Part shown: positions 45,789 to 55,047 of the stretch, in pieces
Layout of the letters: each line of letters starts with the position of its first letter
How positions within the stretch are numbered: the first letter of the stretch is position 1
From: CAVUWL01 sp963700105
Lineage (GTDB): Bacteria > Actinomycetota > Thermoleophilia > Solirubrobacterales > 70-9
Direction of reading: 5' to 3'
DNA length: 64,000 bases
Assembly: GCA_963700105.1 (NCBI GenBank)
Contig: CAVOWL010000004.1
Location: 868,001-932,000, forward strand
Notes under the pieces: generated by a model
What the model was told of the DNA's origin: nothing
Database searches by the model: none
Seen by the model: only the letters and a program-made list of their open reading frames with translations
Made by a program: the position numbers and the translations under genes

Positions 45789-48734
45789 TCAGCCCTTGCA
45801 GCCGCTGACCCGCAGCGCCAGCTTCTTGTTGATCAGCTTCTTTTCGTTTTGACCCTTGATGTTCAGGTAGGAATGCTGGGGCTTGGAGCAAAGGTTGGTC
45901 GAGTTGACCAGGAGGCTTTTGCTGCCGCCCTGCATGTTGAGGATGAACTTCTTGACCGGAACATCGGGGGTCGGGTAAAAGACGGTTTTCAGGCCGCCGT
46001 GCTTGGAGCTGATCACCCCGTGCAGCTGGATATTGACCTGACCGCGTAGGTCGGCGACCAGATCGGGCAGTTCGTTGCCCGAGGGGACCAGGTAGACCGG
46101 GCCCTTCAGCTTCTGAGACAGGACCGGCGTGATCGCTTCGGCCTGACCGTAGACCGAGGTGGAGGGACATTCCTGCGCGGCCAGCTGGGGCCTGGTGCAG
46201 ACCGTCTTGATGTGACTCTGATCCAAGAAGATCGAGTGCGGCAGGGTCAGCGCTGCGCGGCTGACGTTTGCATCGCCGCTGCGGGTTTCAAGGATCGCGC
46301 GGATCCGCGGATTCTTTGCTCGCGTGGTGGGACCGTAGAGGCGGGTGTGAAGGGTCGGCTTGAAGCCGAGCTTGTTGCATTCGGTTGCCTGGAACGGCGC
46401 GCTCACCGAGTAGGAGCTCCATTCGTTGGAGTTGGTGGCGTTGCCGCCCGCCCCACTGATCGTTCCGGCGGTTGCAGCGAGCGCGCAGTTGGTCGGGTTG
46501 AGCATGAACTTGGCCCGATTCATGTTCAAATTGATCGAGCGGATATCGAGCTTGACCCCGCCATATACGTCGGGAATCGGGTCAGAAACCGCGTTTATCT
46601 GGGCGGTTTCGGGGTTGACGTTGAGCGCGATCCGAACGACCACGGTACCCAGGTCAAACGGGCCCGAGACCGCCGGAGTGATCACCGCCAATGAGATTGG
46701 CGCTCCTTTATAGGGGCCGGCGAGGTAGACCTTGCCCGACAGTGAGACCGGTTCGGCCCCGGTTCCAGCCGAGGTCGTCGCGGCGCCGAGCAGGCTTTCA
46801 TTCGAGCAGCTGGGAGCCGCCTGCTGGGCGCTGCCGGTGCTGGTCGCGGCCGCCACCAGGGCGGCTTCAGAGCAGTAGGGGATGCCGCTCAGATTGCCGG
46901 TCAGGCCCTTCGGCAGCGTCACGTTGACGCGCTTTAGTTCCTGCTGGCCTTGGGGGCGACCGATCGCGATCTTGAACGGGCTGTAGGCGCCGGCCTTGGT
47001 GCTTTCGCTGATCGCCGCGTAACTCGGGGCGAAGGGGCGCGAGGCCAGGGTCTGCGGACAGCTGCCACCTCCGGGCAGGCTTGAGAGGGTGAATTTGGCC
47101 GTCGGTTCCTTGGTCGAGGCCGAGCTAGACCATGGTTCCATCGTGCTTGTCGTTTCCGCCGCAGCGCAGGTCGGTGGGCTGGTCAGCACCTTCTTTGCTC
47201 CGTCAAAGCTCAGCTTCACCGATTCGACCGGCACCTGCGGCAGGCCTTCGGGTAGCGGTCCGGCCAGCGGACCGACCTCTTGTTCGTCGAACTTGGCGGT
47301 CAGCTGGCCGGTCCTCGGGTTGGCGCTGACCTCGCCGATCAGCCGCACGACGATTCCATATTCCTTGGACTTGGCTTCGACCAGGTCGCGGAACTCTTCG
47401 CCGGAGAGTGGATTGGAGCTCTTTTGTTCACCAACGTAGATGTTGCCCTTCAGCGAGCCCTTGGGCAGCGTCGGCGTTTCGATTTCGGCGGTTCCGATTA
47501 TTGACTTTTCCGGACAGCTGTTGTTTTCGATCCGCTTGCTCTTGTCGAACTGTTCGTCTTTACATGCGAGCAGCCCGTTGGAGGCAGCCGGGTTCAGACC
47601 CATCCCCGCCGGCAGCGTAACCTTGGCGCTGCGAAGCTGGGACTGGGCGAGTTTATTGCCGCCTTTTTCCGGATTTTCAAATGGGATTTCGGTCGTGATC
47701 GCCGCCGCAGCGGGAGAGTCAACTTCTTTGGTCCCAGGTTCAACGTTGATCGTCGGCGTGAACGGAACCGCGGAGCAACCTTCCTGGTGTACACCGGCTG
47801 GGAGCGCCGCTTCAAACGCGGTCGAGCCAGCGGGAAAATTCGGGTTTTCTTCTTCGTAGGACTGGGCGCGAAAGAATGTTGAGTAAGTATTTTTATAGGC
47901 AGCTTCTTCAGGGTTAAAGCAGGTGTTCGGGTTGGTGATGTAGGAACCGTTGCCGGCGGTGCCGATGCTGACCTGGCGGCTGATCAGAGTCGAGAAGCCC
48001 GGTTCCAGCGGCGGCAGGGAGATCGTGAAGCTCTCGTGGTAATCACTCTCCCAGGAGACTTCGGTTTTGAGGAAGACGACGTGCTGGCCGGCGATCACAA
48101 AACCCTCAAGTGCCGGTTCGCCGGGATTTGGCACCAGGTTGTAAACCGGCACTTTGGTGCCGGTCGCTTCGCTGGGGGGAACCACGAAACCTTCCGGTGC
48201 GTGGAAGCCCGGCGCAACTTCGACCCCGGGGACGTTGGTGACCAGGGTCACTTCCTCGCGACCCAATATCGTCGACGCTTCGCAGTTGGGAACGTGCAGT
48301 TTTTCGCCTGGTTTAACTTCCACCACGCGTTCGAAGTTGGCCAGGGTGCATTTTTCCGGGGTGGCCTGGGGGTTGACGGTGAGACCGGGCGGCAGGTCGA
48401 CGCGCAGGGTCTTGATCGTCCTGCCGTTCTGCGGTTCTTCGATCGGCGCGACGACGACGCCTGGCGCCAATTCTTCAAACGGTTTGTGTTTGATGATGTA
48501 CTGGGTGAAGCCGAACGGCGGGTGTCCGGCGGCGGCCTTGAAGAAAAGATTCTGCGTTTCCGGCGAGCACTGGATCGGCGATTCGGAGGTGCAGTTTGCC
48601 GATTGCCAGCCATCGAGTGCATTGGCTGGCGTGTTCTGTTTTTCGATGATTTGGCCGGTGTCCGCCTGAGCCAACGGCGCCAGCGCGGCAAATCCGAAAA
48701 CCATCACCACAAATACGATCAGGCGCCTAGCCAT
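45789..48734 (-). CDS. Giant exported protein, tandem paralogue A
   Basis: 981 aa with a signal peptide (RRLIVFVVMVFGFAALAPLA, cleavage after AQA) and AAGGAGA-type ribosome site. The N-terminal part has GHPPFGFTQYIIKH and KTLRVDLPPGLTVNPQATP; the centre has repeated beta-rich modules with Cys-Pro pairs (NSCPEKSIIGTAEIETP; GKVYLAGPYKGAPISLAVI; LDIRSINLNMN). The C-terminus is basic. It shares order and motifs with the next gene (GPFDLGTVVVR, DPIP, LNPTNC). No known domain; probably a secreted or surface-bound structural protein. Confidence 0.75.
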   Translation of the reverse strand: MARRLIVFVVMVFGFAALAPLAQADTGQIIEKQNTPANALDGWQSANCTSESPIQCSPETQNLFFKAAAGHPPFGFTQYIIKHKPFEELAPGVVVAPIEEPQNGRTIKTLRVDLPPGLTVNPQATPEKCTLANFERVVEVKPGEKLHVPNCEASTILGREEVTLVTNVPGVEVAPGFHAPEGFVVPPSEATGTKVPVYNLVPNPGEPALEGFVIAGQHVVFLKTEVSWESDYHESFTISLPPLEPGFSTLISRQVSIGTAGNGSYITNPNTCFNPEEAAYKNTYSTFFRAQSYEEENPNFPAGSTAFEAALPAGVHQEGCSAVPFTPTINVEPGTKEVDSPAAAAITTEIPFENPEKGGNKLAQSQLRSAKVTLPAGMGLNPAASNGLLACKDEQFDKSKRIENNSCPEKSIIGTAEIETPTLPKGSLKGNIYVGEQKSSNPLSGEEFRDLVEAKSKEYGIVVRLIGEVSANPRTGQLTAKFDEQEVGPLAGPLPEGLPQVPVESVKLSFDGAKKVLTSPPTCAAAETTSTMEPWSSSASTKEPTAKFTLSSLPGGGSCPQTLASRPFAPSYAAISESTKAGAYSPFKIAIGRPQGQQELKRVNVTLPKGLTGNLSGIPYCSEAALVAAATSTGSAQQAAPSCSNESLLGAATTSAGTGAEPVSLSGKVYLAGPYKGAPISLAVITPAVSGPFDLGTVVVRIALNVNPETAQINAVSDPIPDVYGGVKLDIRSINLNMNRAKFMLNPTNCALAATAGTISGAGGNATNSNEWSSYSVSAPFQATECNKLGFKPTLHTRLYGPTTRAKNPRIRAILETRSGDANVSRAALTLPHSIFLDQSHIKTVCTRPQLAAQECPSTSVYGQAEAITPVLSQKLKGPVYLVPSGNELPDLVADLRGQVNIQLHGVISSKHGGLKTVFYPTPDVPVKKFILNMQGGSKSLLVNSTNLCSKPQHSYLNIKGQNEKKLINKKLALRVSGCKG

Positions 48735-48863
48735 TGCATCTCCTTATGTAAAACGGTTGGACGGCTCGCCGCCCCTGCATAGCGCGTGATCAACTAACAA
48801 CTCCCAGGGGTCAGAGTAGCGGTTGAGGCGGCGCCGATCAAGTCCACGCTGAGTGAAAGCGAG

Positions 48864-51689
48864 CTAATGACGGTGCTTTTTGTGCTTACCGGGGCGCCGG
48901 CAGGGGGTGCGGATCTCGACGCGCTGGTTGGCTTTCTTACCGTTTTGCCCCGTCATCTTGACGATAACCCGGGGCCTTTTCTTGCAAAGGTTGGTGGAGT
49001 TGACCAAAAGGCCGCGCTTACCGCCTCTCACCGTCAGGGTGAATTCCGATACCGGCACGTCGGGGACGGTTTCAAAGCTATTGCGAATACCGCCATTGAC
49101 AGTGTCGATGCGCCCGTCGAGGTCAACGTCTATCTGACCGTTGAGCGCGGCGACCAGGTCCGGCAGAGGATTGCTCGAGGCGCGCAGGTAGACCGGGCCT
49201 TCCAACGGCTTGGCGAGGAGCGGGGTGGTCGCCTTCGCAAACCCATAAACCGATTCGGCCGGGCAGGCGTTGGCGGCAAACTGCACCCGTGTGCAGATCT
49301 TGGACAGGCTGCTCTGCTTGAGAAAGAATGCGTGCGGAAGCCTCACCGAGACGTGGCTGATGTTGGCGTCACCTTCTTGGGTCTTCAAGGTGGCGCTGAG
49401 TTTGGGGCTCTGCGAGCGGTGGGTGCCGCCAAAGGTCCGGAAGTAGAGCCTGGGCGCGAAGCCGAGTGATTCACAGCCCTTGACCTGAAACGGCGCCGCG
49501 ACCGGGTCGGTGCTGAAATCGGCCGGATTGCTCGGGTCCGATCCTCCACCGCGAAGCGCTCCGCCGACCGACATCGCCGAACAGTTGGTTGGGTTGAGGA
49601 CGAACTGCTTGCGGTCGAGGTGAACGGCGATCGTGCGGATATCGAGCAGGGCGCCGCCAAAGACGTGGGGGATCGGATCAGAGATCGCATCAACCTGAAC
49701 GGTTTCGGGATTGACCGCCAGTGCCACCCTGACCACAACCGTGCCGAGATCGAAGGGGCCGGCCGCCGCTGGGGTGATCACCGCCAGGGAGAGCGGCGCG
49801 CCGTTGTAGGGACCGGCGAGGTAGACCTTGCCGTTGATTGAGATCGGCGAGGGTCCACTGCCCGTGGTGATCGCCGCGTCGCCGACCAGGCTGCTTTCGG
49901 GGCAGCTCGCTTTGGCGCTCTCCGCGGCGGCGCTGTTGTTTGTGGCAGCGACCAGCGCGGCGGGCGGGCAGTAGGTGAGCCCGGCGAGCTTGGCGCTCAA
50001 TCCCGGGGGCAGCAAGACGTTTACCCCTTTTAGCTCCTGATTTCCTTCGCCGCGGCTGATCCCAACGTCAAACTCGCTGTAGGCGCCGCCCTGGGAATTG
50101 GTCGTCTTGGCGCTGAAGCTGGGGGTGAAGGGGCGTTCGGCGAGCGTTTTTGGACAGGCTCCACCGCCGGGAGCGCTGCTCAACGTGAAGCTTGCCTTCG
50201 GACTCGCGTTGGCGGCTTCGGTCCAGGGGGTGATCTGTGTCGTGGTCGTATTTGGCCCACAAGTGGCTGGGCTGGTCAGCACTGCCTTGGGCCCACCGTC
50301 GAACTTGATCTGAAAGGCGCTGAAGGGGACCTGGGGGTTTTCGGCGAAGCTCGTCGTCAGCTGCCCGGTCTGTGGGTTGGCGCTGACCTGGCCGGTCAAG
50401 CGCACCGAGATCGCGTAGCGAGGGGACTCGGCGTCGACGAAGATCCGATACTCGTTTCCGGAGTTCGGGACTCGGCTCAGCTGCTGAGCGAGGTAGACGT
50501 TGCCGGTCAGCGAACCATTGGGAAGCGGCGGGGAGTTGATTGCGACGGTGCCGATCTTGGCGGTGGCCGGACAGGAGTCCGGGTTGGATGTGCCCTCGCC
50601 AAACTGGGAATCAGAACAGGCCTGCAGACCGCTGGCCGCCGACGGGTTGAGCCCCATGAATGGAGGTAGCGTCAGGCTTGCGTTCTTTAGATCCGAATTG
50701 GCGAGGCTCGATTTAGGTTCAAACGGGACGTCGACTTCAACCGTGCTGCCATCGGGGTAGTCGGTCTTCGTCGTTTCGGGCTTTACCGATACGGACGGTT
50801 CAAATGGCACCGCCGAGCAACCGGTGGGCATCGTTTTGGGGGGCAGCGGCGACTCGATGAAGGGCGAGCCATTCGGAAAGCCCGCTTCTTCTTCTTCGTA
50901 GGAATCAGCGCGAAGATAGGTCGAGTAGATGTGTTCAAACGGCGCGGCTTCGGGATTGTGGCAAGTACTCGGCGTGGTCAGAAAGGTGCCGTCACCGGCC
51001 CGACCGTTGAAGACGAGGCGGTTCTTGAGGATTTCGCCAATCGGCGATTTCGGAGATTCGATCGAGAAGTACTCGTGGTAGTCACCGCGAAGCTCGCGGT
51101 AGATGCCGTTGGTATCGATCCCCGCCTTGAGGTAGACATTGCTACCAAGCAGGTTGAAGCCAAAGCGCGCCGGTTCACCCTGAGCGGGTTCGAGGTTGTA
51201 GACGTCGGCACTCAGGGCAGGAAGCACCACCCCGTCGAGGGAGGCGGTGGCGTGGCTTTCACCGACTATCGCGCCAGCTGAGCAGGAGCTGGCGCTCGCT
51301 TCGAAGGTGGCCAGCGGGCACTGCGGGGTCGCCTGCGGGTTGACGCTCATACCTACCGGCAGATCGACGCGCAGGTCCTTGATGTTGCCAACCGGCTTTT
51401 CGCCAAGTCCACCGAGAGCCGGTTCGTGTCTGACGATGAACTGGGTGAAGCCAACCGGTGGATGCCCGGCGGCCTGGGTGAAGAACTGCCCCGGAGTGTC
51501 CACCGAGCATTCGGGCAGTTCGCTCTGACAGGTCCCCGCCTGCCAGCCGTCGGCCGGGGTGTGCGGTAGATGCTGTTCTTCGATGATGCTGGCCGCCTGC
51601 GCGCCGGATGCCGCGAAGAGGCCGATCGCCAAAAGCGCCATCGCAAGGCATCCACCCCGAAGCACCGCCCTTATTCCCATGTGAGCCAT
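48864..51689 (-). CDS. Giant exported protein, tandem paralogue B
   Basis: 941 aa, signal peptide LAMALLAIGLFAASGAQA. Same layout as paralogue A throughout: GHPPVGFTQFIVRHE, DLRVDLPVGMSVNPQATP, VYLAGPYNGAPLSLAVITPA, GPFDLGTVVVRVAL, LDIRTIAVHLDRKQ, ending in a His/Lys-rich tail (KHKKHRH). The two genes are 129 bases apart and clearly a tandem duplication. The pattern of paired Cys and LP-rich strands suggests many similar beta-domains. Start at 51689 or an ATG three codons later. Confidence 0.75.
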   Translation of the reverse strand: MAHMGIRAVLRGGCLAMALLAIGLFAASGAQAASIIEEQHLPHTPADGWQAGTCQSELPECSVDTPGQFFTQAAGHPPVGFTQFIVRHEPALGGLGEKPVGNIKDLRVDLPVGMSVNPQATPQCPLATFEASASSCSAGAIVGESHATASLDGVVLPALSADVYNLEPAQGEPARFGFNLLGSNVYLKAGIDTNGIYRELRGDYHEYFSIESPKSPIGEILKNRLVFNGRAGDGTFLTTPSTCHNPEAAPFEHIYSTYLRADSYEEEEAGFPNGSPFIESPLPPKTMPTGCSAVPFEPSVSVKPETTKTDYPDGSTVEVDVPFEPKSSLANSDLKNASLTLPPFMGLNPSAASGLQACSDSQFGEGTSNPDSCPATAKIGTVAINSPPLPNGSLTGNVYLAQQLSRVPNSGNEYRIFVDAESPRYAISVRLTGQVSANPQTGQLTTSFAENPQVPFSAFQIKFDGGPKAVLTSPATCGPNTTTTQITPWTEAANASPKASFTLSSAPGGGACPKTLAERPFTPSFSAKTTNSQGGAYSEFDVGISRGEGNQELKGVNVLLPPGLSAKLAGLTYCPPAALVAATNNSAAAESAKASCPESSLVGDAAITTGSGPSPISINGKVYLAGPYNGAPLSLAVITPAAAGPFDLGTVVVRVALAVNPETVQVDAISDPIPHVFGGALLDIRTIAVHLDRKQFVLNPTNCSAMSVGGALRGGGSDPSNPADFSTDPVAAPFQVKGCESLGFAPRLYFRTFGGTHRSQSPKLSATLKTQEGDANISHVSVRLPHAFFLKQSSLSKICTRVQFAANACPAESVYGFAKATTPLLAKPLEGPVYLRASSNPLPDLVAALNGQIDVDLDGRIDTVNGGIRNSFETVPDVPVSEFTLTVRGGKRGLLVNSTNLCKKRPRVIVKMTGQNGKKANQRVEIRTPCRRPGKHKKHRH

Positions 51690-51778
51690 CTTCCCCTAGT
51701 TGTGAAGCTCTAAACCGATTTTACCCGATTTTATAGAGGGGTTCGCCCGATAATTCCGAAGCACCCGACCAACGCCAA

Positions 51779-51953
51779 GCGGACGACGGGTCTGGAACCC
51801 CCGCGACCTCGAGCTTGGGAAGCTCGCGCTAAGGCCTAGTTTCAACCGCTTGACAATGCGCTTTGCCTGCAAATGAGTAGCTTCTGAGTTGACAGAAGGT
51901 GACGGTGATGGACACGATGGACCCGATTTTGGTCCTGCCCGTGTTCCTACCGA
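51779..51953. repeat. Repeat A1: tRNA-Gly(CCC) 3' half plus flank (outer junction)
   Basis: 51779-51830 is a slightly mutated copy (minus strand) of the 3' half of the tRNA-Gly gene at 63865-63937. 51836-51951 matches the segment after copies A2 and A3, nearly identical to A2. Unlike A2, A3 and the intact gene, it lacks the GTATTTTTGGCTCTAGAATG-type sequence on its left, so this side is probably the original chromosome. Confidence 0.85.
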
Positions 51954-52179
51954 GGCTGCCGAATCTGGGGGGTAAATCTTGTTCTTGCGGCTCCGGCTGC
52001 TGCGCCGGATAGAGCAGCGCTATGCGATGGCGGATCGGCAGGGCCGTTGATCAAGGTGGAGACCCCAGCGGACGGCCCGATCGACGGGCATCGGCTATCG
52101 GCTGGGCGTCAGCGAGGCCTCAGTTTGAACGCTCTCTCGCTTTAAATGTAGATATCTTAATATTCTCAATCGCTTTACG

Positions 52180-52195
52180 GTATGCTATTCTATAC
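52180..52195. promoter_or_regulatory. Candidate HipB operator/promoter
   Basis: GTAT (52180-52183) and ATAC (52192-52195) are inverted around eight bases in an AT-rich block ending 5 bases before the hipB ATG; TATGCT and TATACA resemble -10 boxes. HipB-type antitoxins bind such short palindromes to repress their own operon. Confidence 0.35.
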
Positions 52196-52200
52196 AATCA

Positions 52201-52533
52201 ATGAAAAAAGCCCGCTCCTACTCCCCCTATGCAGCAGAAGCAGCGCAGTTGCTCGGCGCGCAGATAATTCAGGCCCGGCGCGAGCGACGCTGGTCCGCTC
52301 AGCAGCTTGCGGACCGTGCTGGGATCACGCGAGTGACGTTGAACAAGATCGAGCATGGCAACCTCACCGTCGGGATCGGTCTCGCATTCGAGGTGGCAGC
52401 GCTAGTTGGAGTGCGGCTGTTCCGGGACGATCGCACCCGTCTGAGCGCAGATGCAGATCGCGTCCGGGACCGCCTCGCACTGCTACCGCAGCGGATTCGG
52501 ACTCCCAAGAAGGCGGTGAAGGATGACTTCTGA
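52201..52533 (+). CDS. hipB: HipB-like XRE antitoxin
   Basis: A 110-aa DNA-binding antitoxin. The HTH is about residues 17-70: LGAQIIQARRERRWSAQQLA, DRAGITRVTLNKIEHGNLTV. Its stop lies 11 bases inside hipA, the usual coupling of HipBA modules. It neutralises HipA and autorepresses. Upstream DNA is AT-rich compared with the surroundings. Confidence 0.87.
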   Translation: MKKARSYSPYAAEAAQLLGAQIIQARRERRWSAQQLADRAGITRVTLNKIEHGNLTVGIGLAFEVAALVGVRLFRDDRTRLSADADRVRDRLALLPQRIRTPKKAVKDDF

Positions 52534-53782
52534 GGGGCCGCAGGAGGCATATGTCTGGAACTGGCTGCCCGGAGCACCCGAACCGGTGGTCGCGGGGCGA
52601 CTGGATACGGCCGGTGCGCTGATCAACTTCAACTACGGACAGAGCTACCTACACCGTGAGGACGCGATTCCGCTTTACCTGCCGGAGCTACCGCTGGTGT
52701 CCGGTCAGATCCCGCCCCTGTCCGGTATGTCAATCGCGGGGTGCATCTCCGACGCCGGGCCGGACGCATGGGGACAGCGGGTGATCATGAACCGGATGCT
52801 GGGGGCCCAAGCCCAGGATGAGGATCCAGCTGCACTCAGCCCTTTGACATACCTGCTTGAGTCTGGCTCGAACCGCATCGGGGCACTCGACTTCCAGGCA
52901 TCTCCGAGCGAGTACATGAGCCGTCAGGCGGGCAATGCGACGCTTGAAGACCTTATGCGGTCGGCGGAACGTGTCGAGAAAGGGGTTCCACTCACTCCGG
53001 AGCTGGACACGGCATTAATGCATGGCAGCTCGGTGGGCGGCGCTCGCCCAAAGGCCTTGCTCGAAGACCGAGATCACAGTTTGATCGCGAAGTTCTCCTC
53101 ACTCACAGATCCCTATTCCGTCGTCAAGGGCGAGTACGCGGCAATGGAGCTCGCTCGTCTAGCAGGGTTGGACGCGGCGCGCGTCGAGCTGGAACAGATA
53201 CTCGGAAGGGACGTGCTGTTGATCGAGCGCTTCGACCGCCATCCGCCACAAGATCAGCGCCTTGCCATCGTTTCGGCGCTCACCATCCTCGGGCTCGACG
53301 AGATGCTCGCCGGCTACGCAAGCTACGCCGACCTCGCGCACATCATCCGCGCGCGATTCACGGATGCCCGCTCGACGCTACGTGAGTTGTTCGCGCGCAT
53401 CACCTTCAACATCCTTGTCGGCAACACTGACGACCATGCGCGCAATCACGCGGCGTTCTGGGACGGCACCGCGCTGACGCTCACCCCGGCTTATGACGTC
53501 TGCCCGCAGCCCCGCAGCGGTGGCGAGGCCAGCCAGGCGATGATCGTCGGGGCTGATGGCTTCCGCATGAGCCAGGTCGCCGGATGCGTCGACGCCGCCT
53601 CGAACTACCTGCTATCCGCATCAGATGCGCGCGACATCGTCGACCACCAGATCGACGTAATCAAATCCGAGTGGAGCGGGGTGTGCGACCGCGCGCGAAT
53701 GACGGAGATCGAGCGCAATTACTTTTGGAAACGACAATTCCTCAATCCGTACGCCACTGAGGGCTACTCGCGCCAGCCCTAG
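52523..53782 (+). CDS. hipA: HipA-like serine/threonine kinase toxin
   Basis: A 419-aa full-length HipA. The Ser-containing ejectable loop GSSVGGARPKAL (168-179), the ATP-binding Lys in LIAKF (about 190), catalytic NTDDHARNHA (301-310) and the metal-binding Asp in PAYDVCP (325) are all conserved, so it should be active. HipA kinases phosphorylate tRNA synthetases (GltX in E. coli) and cause dormancy; the target here may differ. Sole cargo, with hipB, of element 1. Confidence 0.9.
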   Translation: MTSEGPQEAYVWNWLPGAPEPVVAGRLDTAGALINFNYGQSYLHREDAIPLYLPELPLVSGQIPPLSGMSIAGCISDAGPDAWGQRVIMNRMLGAQAQDEDPAALSPLTYLLESGSNRIGALDFQASPSEYMSRQAGNATLEDLMRSAERVEKGVPLTPELDTALMHGSSVGGARPKALLEDRDHSLIAKFSSLTDPYSVVKGEYAAMELARLAGLDAARVELEQILGRDVLLIERFDRHPPQDQRLAIVSALTILGLDEMLAGYASYADLAHIIRARFTDARSTLRELFARITFNILVGNTDDHARNHAAFWDGTALTLTPAYDVCPQPRSGGEASQAMIVGADGFRMSQVAGCVDAASNYLLSASDARDIVDHQIDVIKSEWSGVCDRARMTEIERNYFWKRQFLNPYATEGYSRQP

Positions 53783-53857
53783 GCGACCGATTGGCGCTAC
53801 ACACATGGCTGAGGGACGCTCAAGCCAGGGCCGTGAAGCCTTAGGTTGACGGCATGG

Positions 53858-54058
53858 CGTATATTTTTGGCTCTAGAATGGGGAAGCGGACGACGGGTCT
53901 CGAACCCGCGACCTCGAGCTTGGGAAGCTCGCGCCAAAGCCTAGTTTCAACCGCTTGACAATGCGCTTTGCCTGCAAATGAGCAGCTTCTGAGTTGACAG
54001 AAGGTGACGGTGATGGACACGATGGACCCGATTTTGTTCCTACCCGTGTTCCTACCCA
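53858..54058. repeat. Repeat A2: tRNA-Gly(CCC) 3' half with both flanks
   Basis: Order: 22-bp left sequence ending CTCTAGAATGGGG (53863-53883), tRNA-Gly 3' half on the minus strand (53886-53934), then the ~120-bp segment ending GTTCCTACCCGTGTTCCTAC. The segment is almost identical to A1, so A1 and A2 could recombine and excise hipBA. Confidence 0.85.
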
Positions 54059-54094
54059 GCCTCAAGTCTCGATGCGGGATAACCTCGGCGATCC

Positions 54095-54173
54095 GACCCC
54101 GGTAGCCCGGCTTGGAAAGAGCGGTCGCATTTCTAAGCGACAGGTCGCTTGTTCGAGTCCAGTCCCCGAGGCG
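54095..54173 (+). pseudogene. Degenerate tRNA-Arg(CCT)-like sequence
   Basis: GACCCCGGTAGCCCGGCTTG at the 5' side, an anticodon-arm-like GTCGC ATTTCTAA GCGAC (loop of eight, not seven) and TTGTTCGAGTCC as T-arm. Mismatches in D- and T-stems and the long loop make a working tRNA unlikely. It aligns with the less decayed copy at 55953-56030. Confidence 0.55.
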
Positions 54174-54333
54174 TAACCATCTCACGCTCGGAACGCCGAA
54201 CAGTCGCAGTTCAAAACGGACGAGGATCACCTGCCTGCTGATCTCGAAGTTTGACAGCCAGGACAGCCTCCTGGGCATCAGTCGAACCCGAGATGAAAGG
54301 CACAGCCCCGGAAAACTTCAGAGCTTTTTGGCG

Positions 54334-55047
54334 TTAGTGCTTTTCGGCCACAACTGCTTGACGTAGTGACCTCAGAGCCTCGCCTAGCTCGGCCAAACTG
54401 AGCGTTTCGTGGATGCTGCGATGCATCCAGTCAGCCGTCTCTCGTCGAGAGACTTCGGTTAGCTGCATGGCCAACTCATCCCGGGCGCCGGGGAACACTC
54501 CACTGGCGAGTAGGGCCCCACGGGCGAAGGAGGTCAGCGCCGCTCGTACGTGCTCCTGAGCAGCCTCACGATCTTCGATCGTGAGGACTCGACCGGCGAG
54601 CGAGGCGAGCACATCGGCTCGCTCAAACTTGCGATGTGGATCAGGCCAAAGCTCCTCCCGAAGAATTCGGAAGTAGGCCTCTCTGAAAATCCCATCGGGG
54701 TCATGCAGGACGCAGCCAAGGCGCACCGTCCATTGGACAAAGTCATCGCCCTCAGCGAGGCGTCGCTGAAAGCGATCAAAAGAGTCGGCGACAAGGTCCA
54801 CATCTCCTGGGAGGCCATTCAAATCTGGACGAGATCCAACGAGGTGGTAATCGAGATCGCTGATTGCGGTGCGATGTCCGCGGGCCGTGGAACCGGTCAG
54901 GGCAACAGCAAGCGCTTCGGCATCACTCGCGCGACGAAGTACCTCCGCAGTGATCGCCTGAAAGGGAGCAGATTGAAATAGAAAGGCCCTCTCTCGATCA
55001 TCCCGGAGACGAACCTCCCAGCGGAGTTCTAGATCAACGTCATCCAC
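54334..55047 (-). CDS. Nucleotidyltransferase (MNT-type antitoxin-like)
   Basis: 237 aa from the GTG at 55047, which overlaps the HEPN stop by 8 bases; a TTG at 55074 is less likely. The minimal nucleotidyltransferase signature is VALTGSTARGHRTAISDLDY: GS-x10-D-x-D with the two metal-binding Asp. A helical C-terminal half follows. In MNT/HEPN modules the nucleotidyltransferase AMPylates or otherwise inactivates the HEPN RNase. This one is longer than the classical MntA (about 140 aa), so a different pairing is possible. Confidence 0.75.
   Translation of the reverse strand: MDDVDLELRWEVRLRDDRERAFLFQSAPFQAITAEVLRRASDAEALAVALTGSTARGHRTAISDLDYHLVGSRPDLNGLPGDVDLVADSFDRFQRRLAEGDDFVQWTVRLGCVLHDPDGIFREAYFRILREELWPDPHRKFERADVLASLAGRVLTIEDREAAQEHVRAALTSFARGALLASGVFPGARDELAMQLTEVSRRETADWMHRSIHETLSLAELGEALRSLRQAVVAEKH

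Larger units (their letters stand above)
51779..53885. mobile_element. Tandem tRNA-Gly element 1 (cargo hipBA)
   Basis: Bounded by tRNA-Gly 3'-half repeats A1 and A2. It carries a ~120-bp segment next to the left repeat, then hipB-hipA, and ends in the 22-bp sequence also found left of A3 and the intact tRNA. No integrase gene. Read on the minus strand, the segment encodes GTRVGTKSG-like residues resembling the C-terminal tails of actinobacterial tyrosine recombinases, so it may be the scar of a lost integrase (inference). Confidence 0.65.

Noticed and set aside
44873..45808. 311-codon plus-strand frame
   Set aside because: Antisense to the GT2 glycosyltransferase, which has clear catalytic motifs.
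53994..54176. Plus-strand frame reading FVPTRVPTQ in repeat A2 (and the like in A3)
   Set aside because: Short, without a start context, and runs into a tRNA-like sequence; the minus-strand integrase-tail reading fits the att arrangement better.
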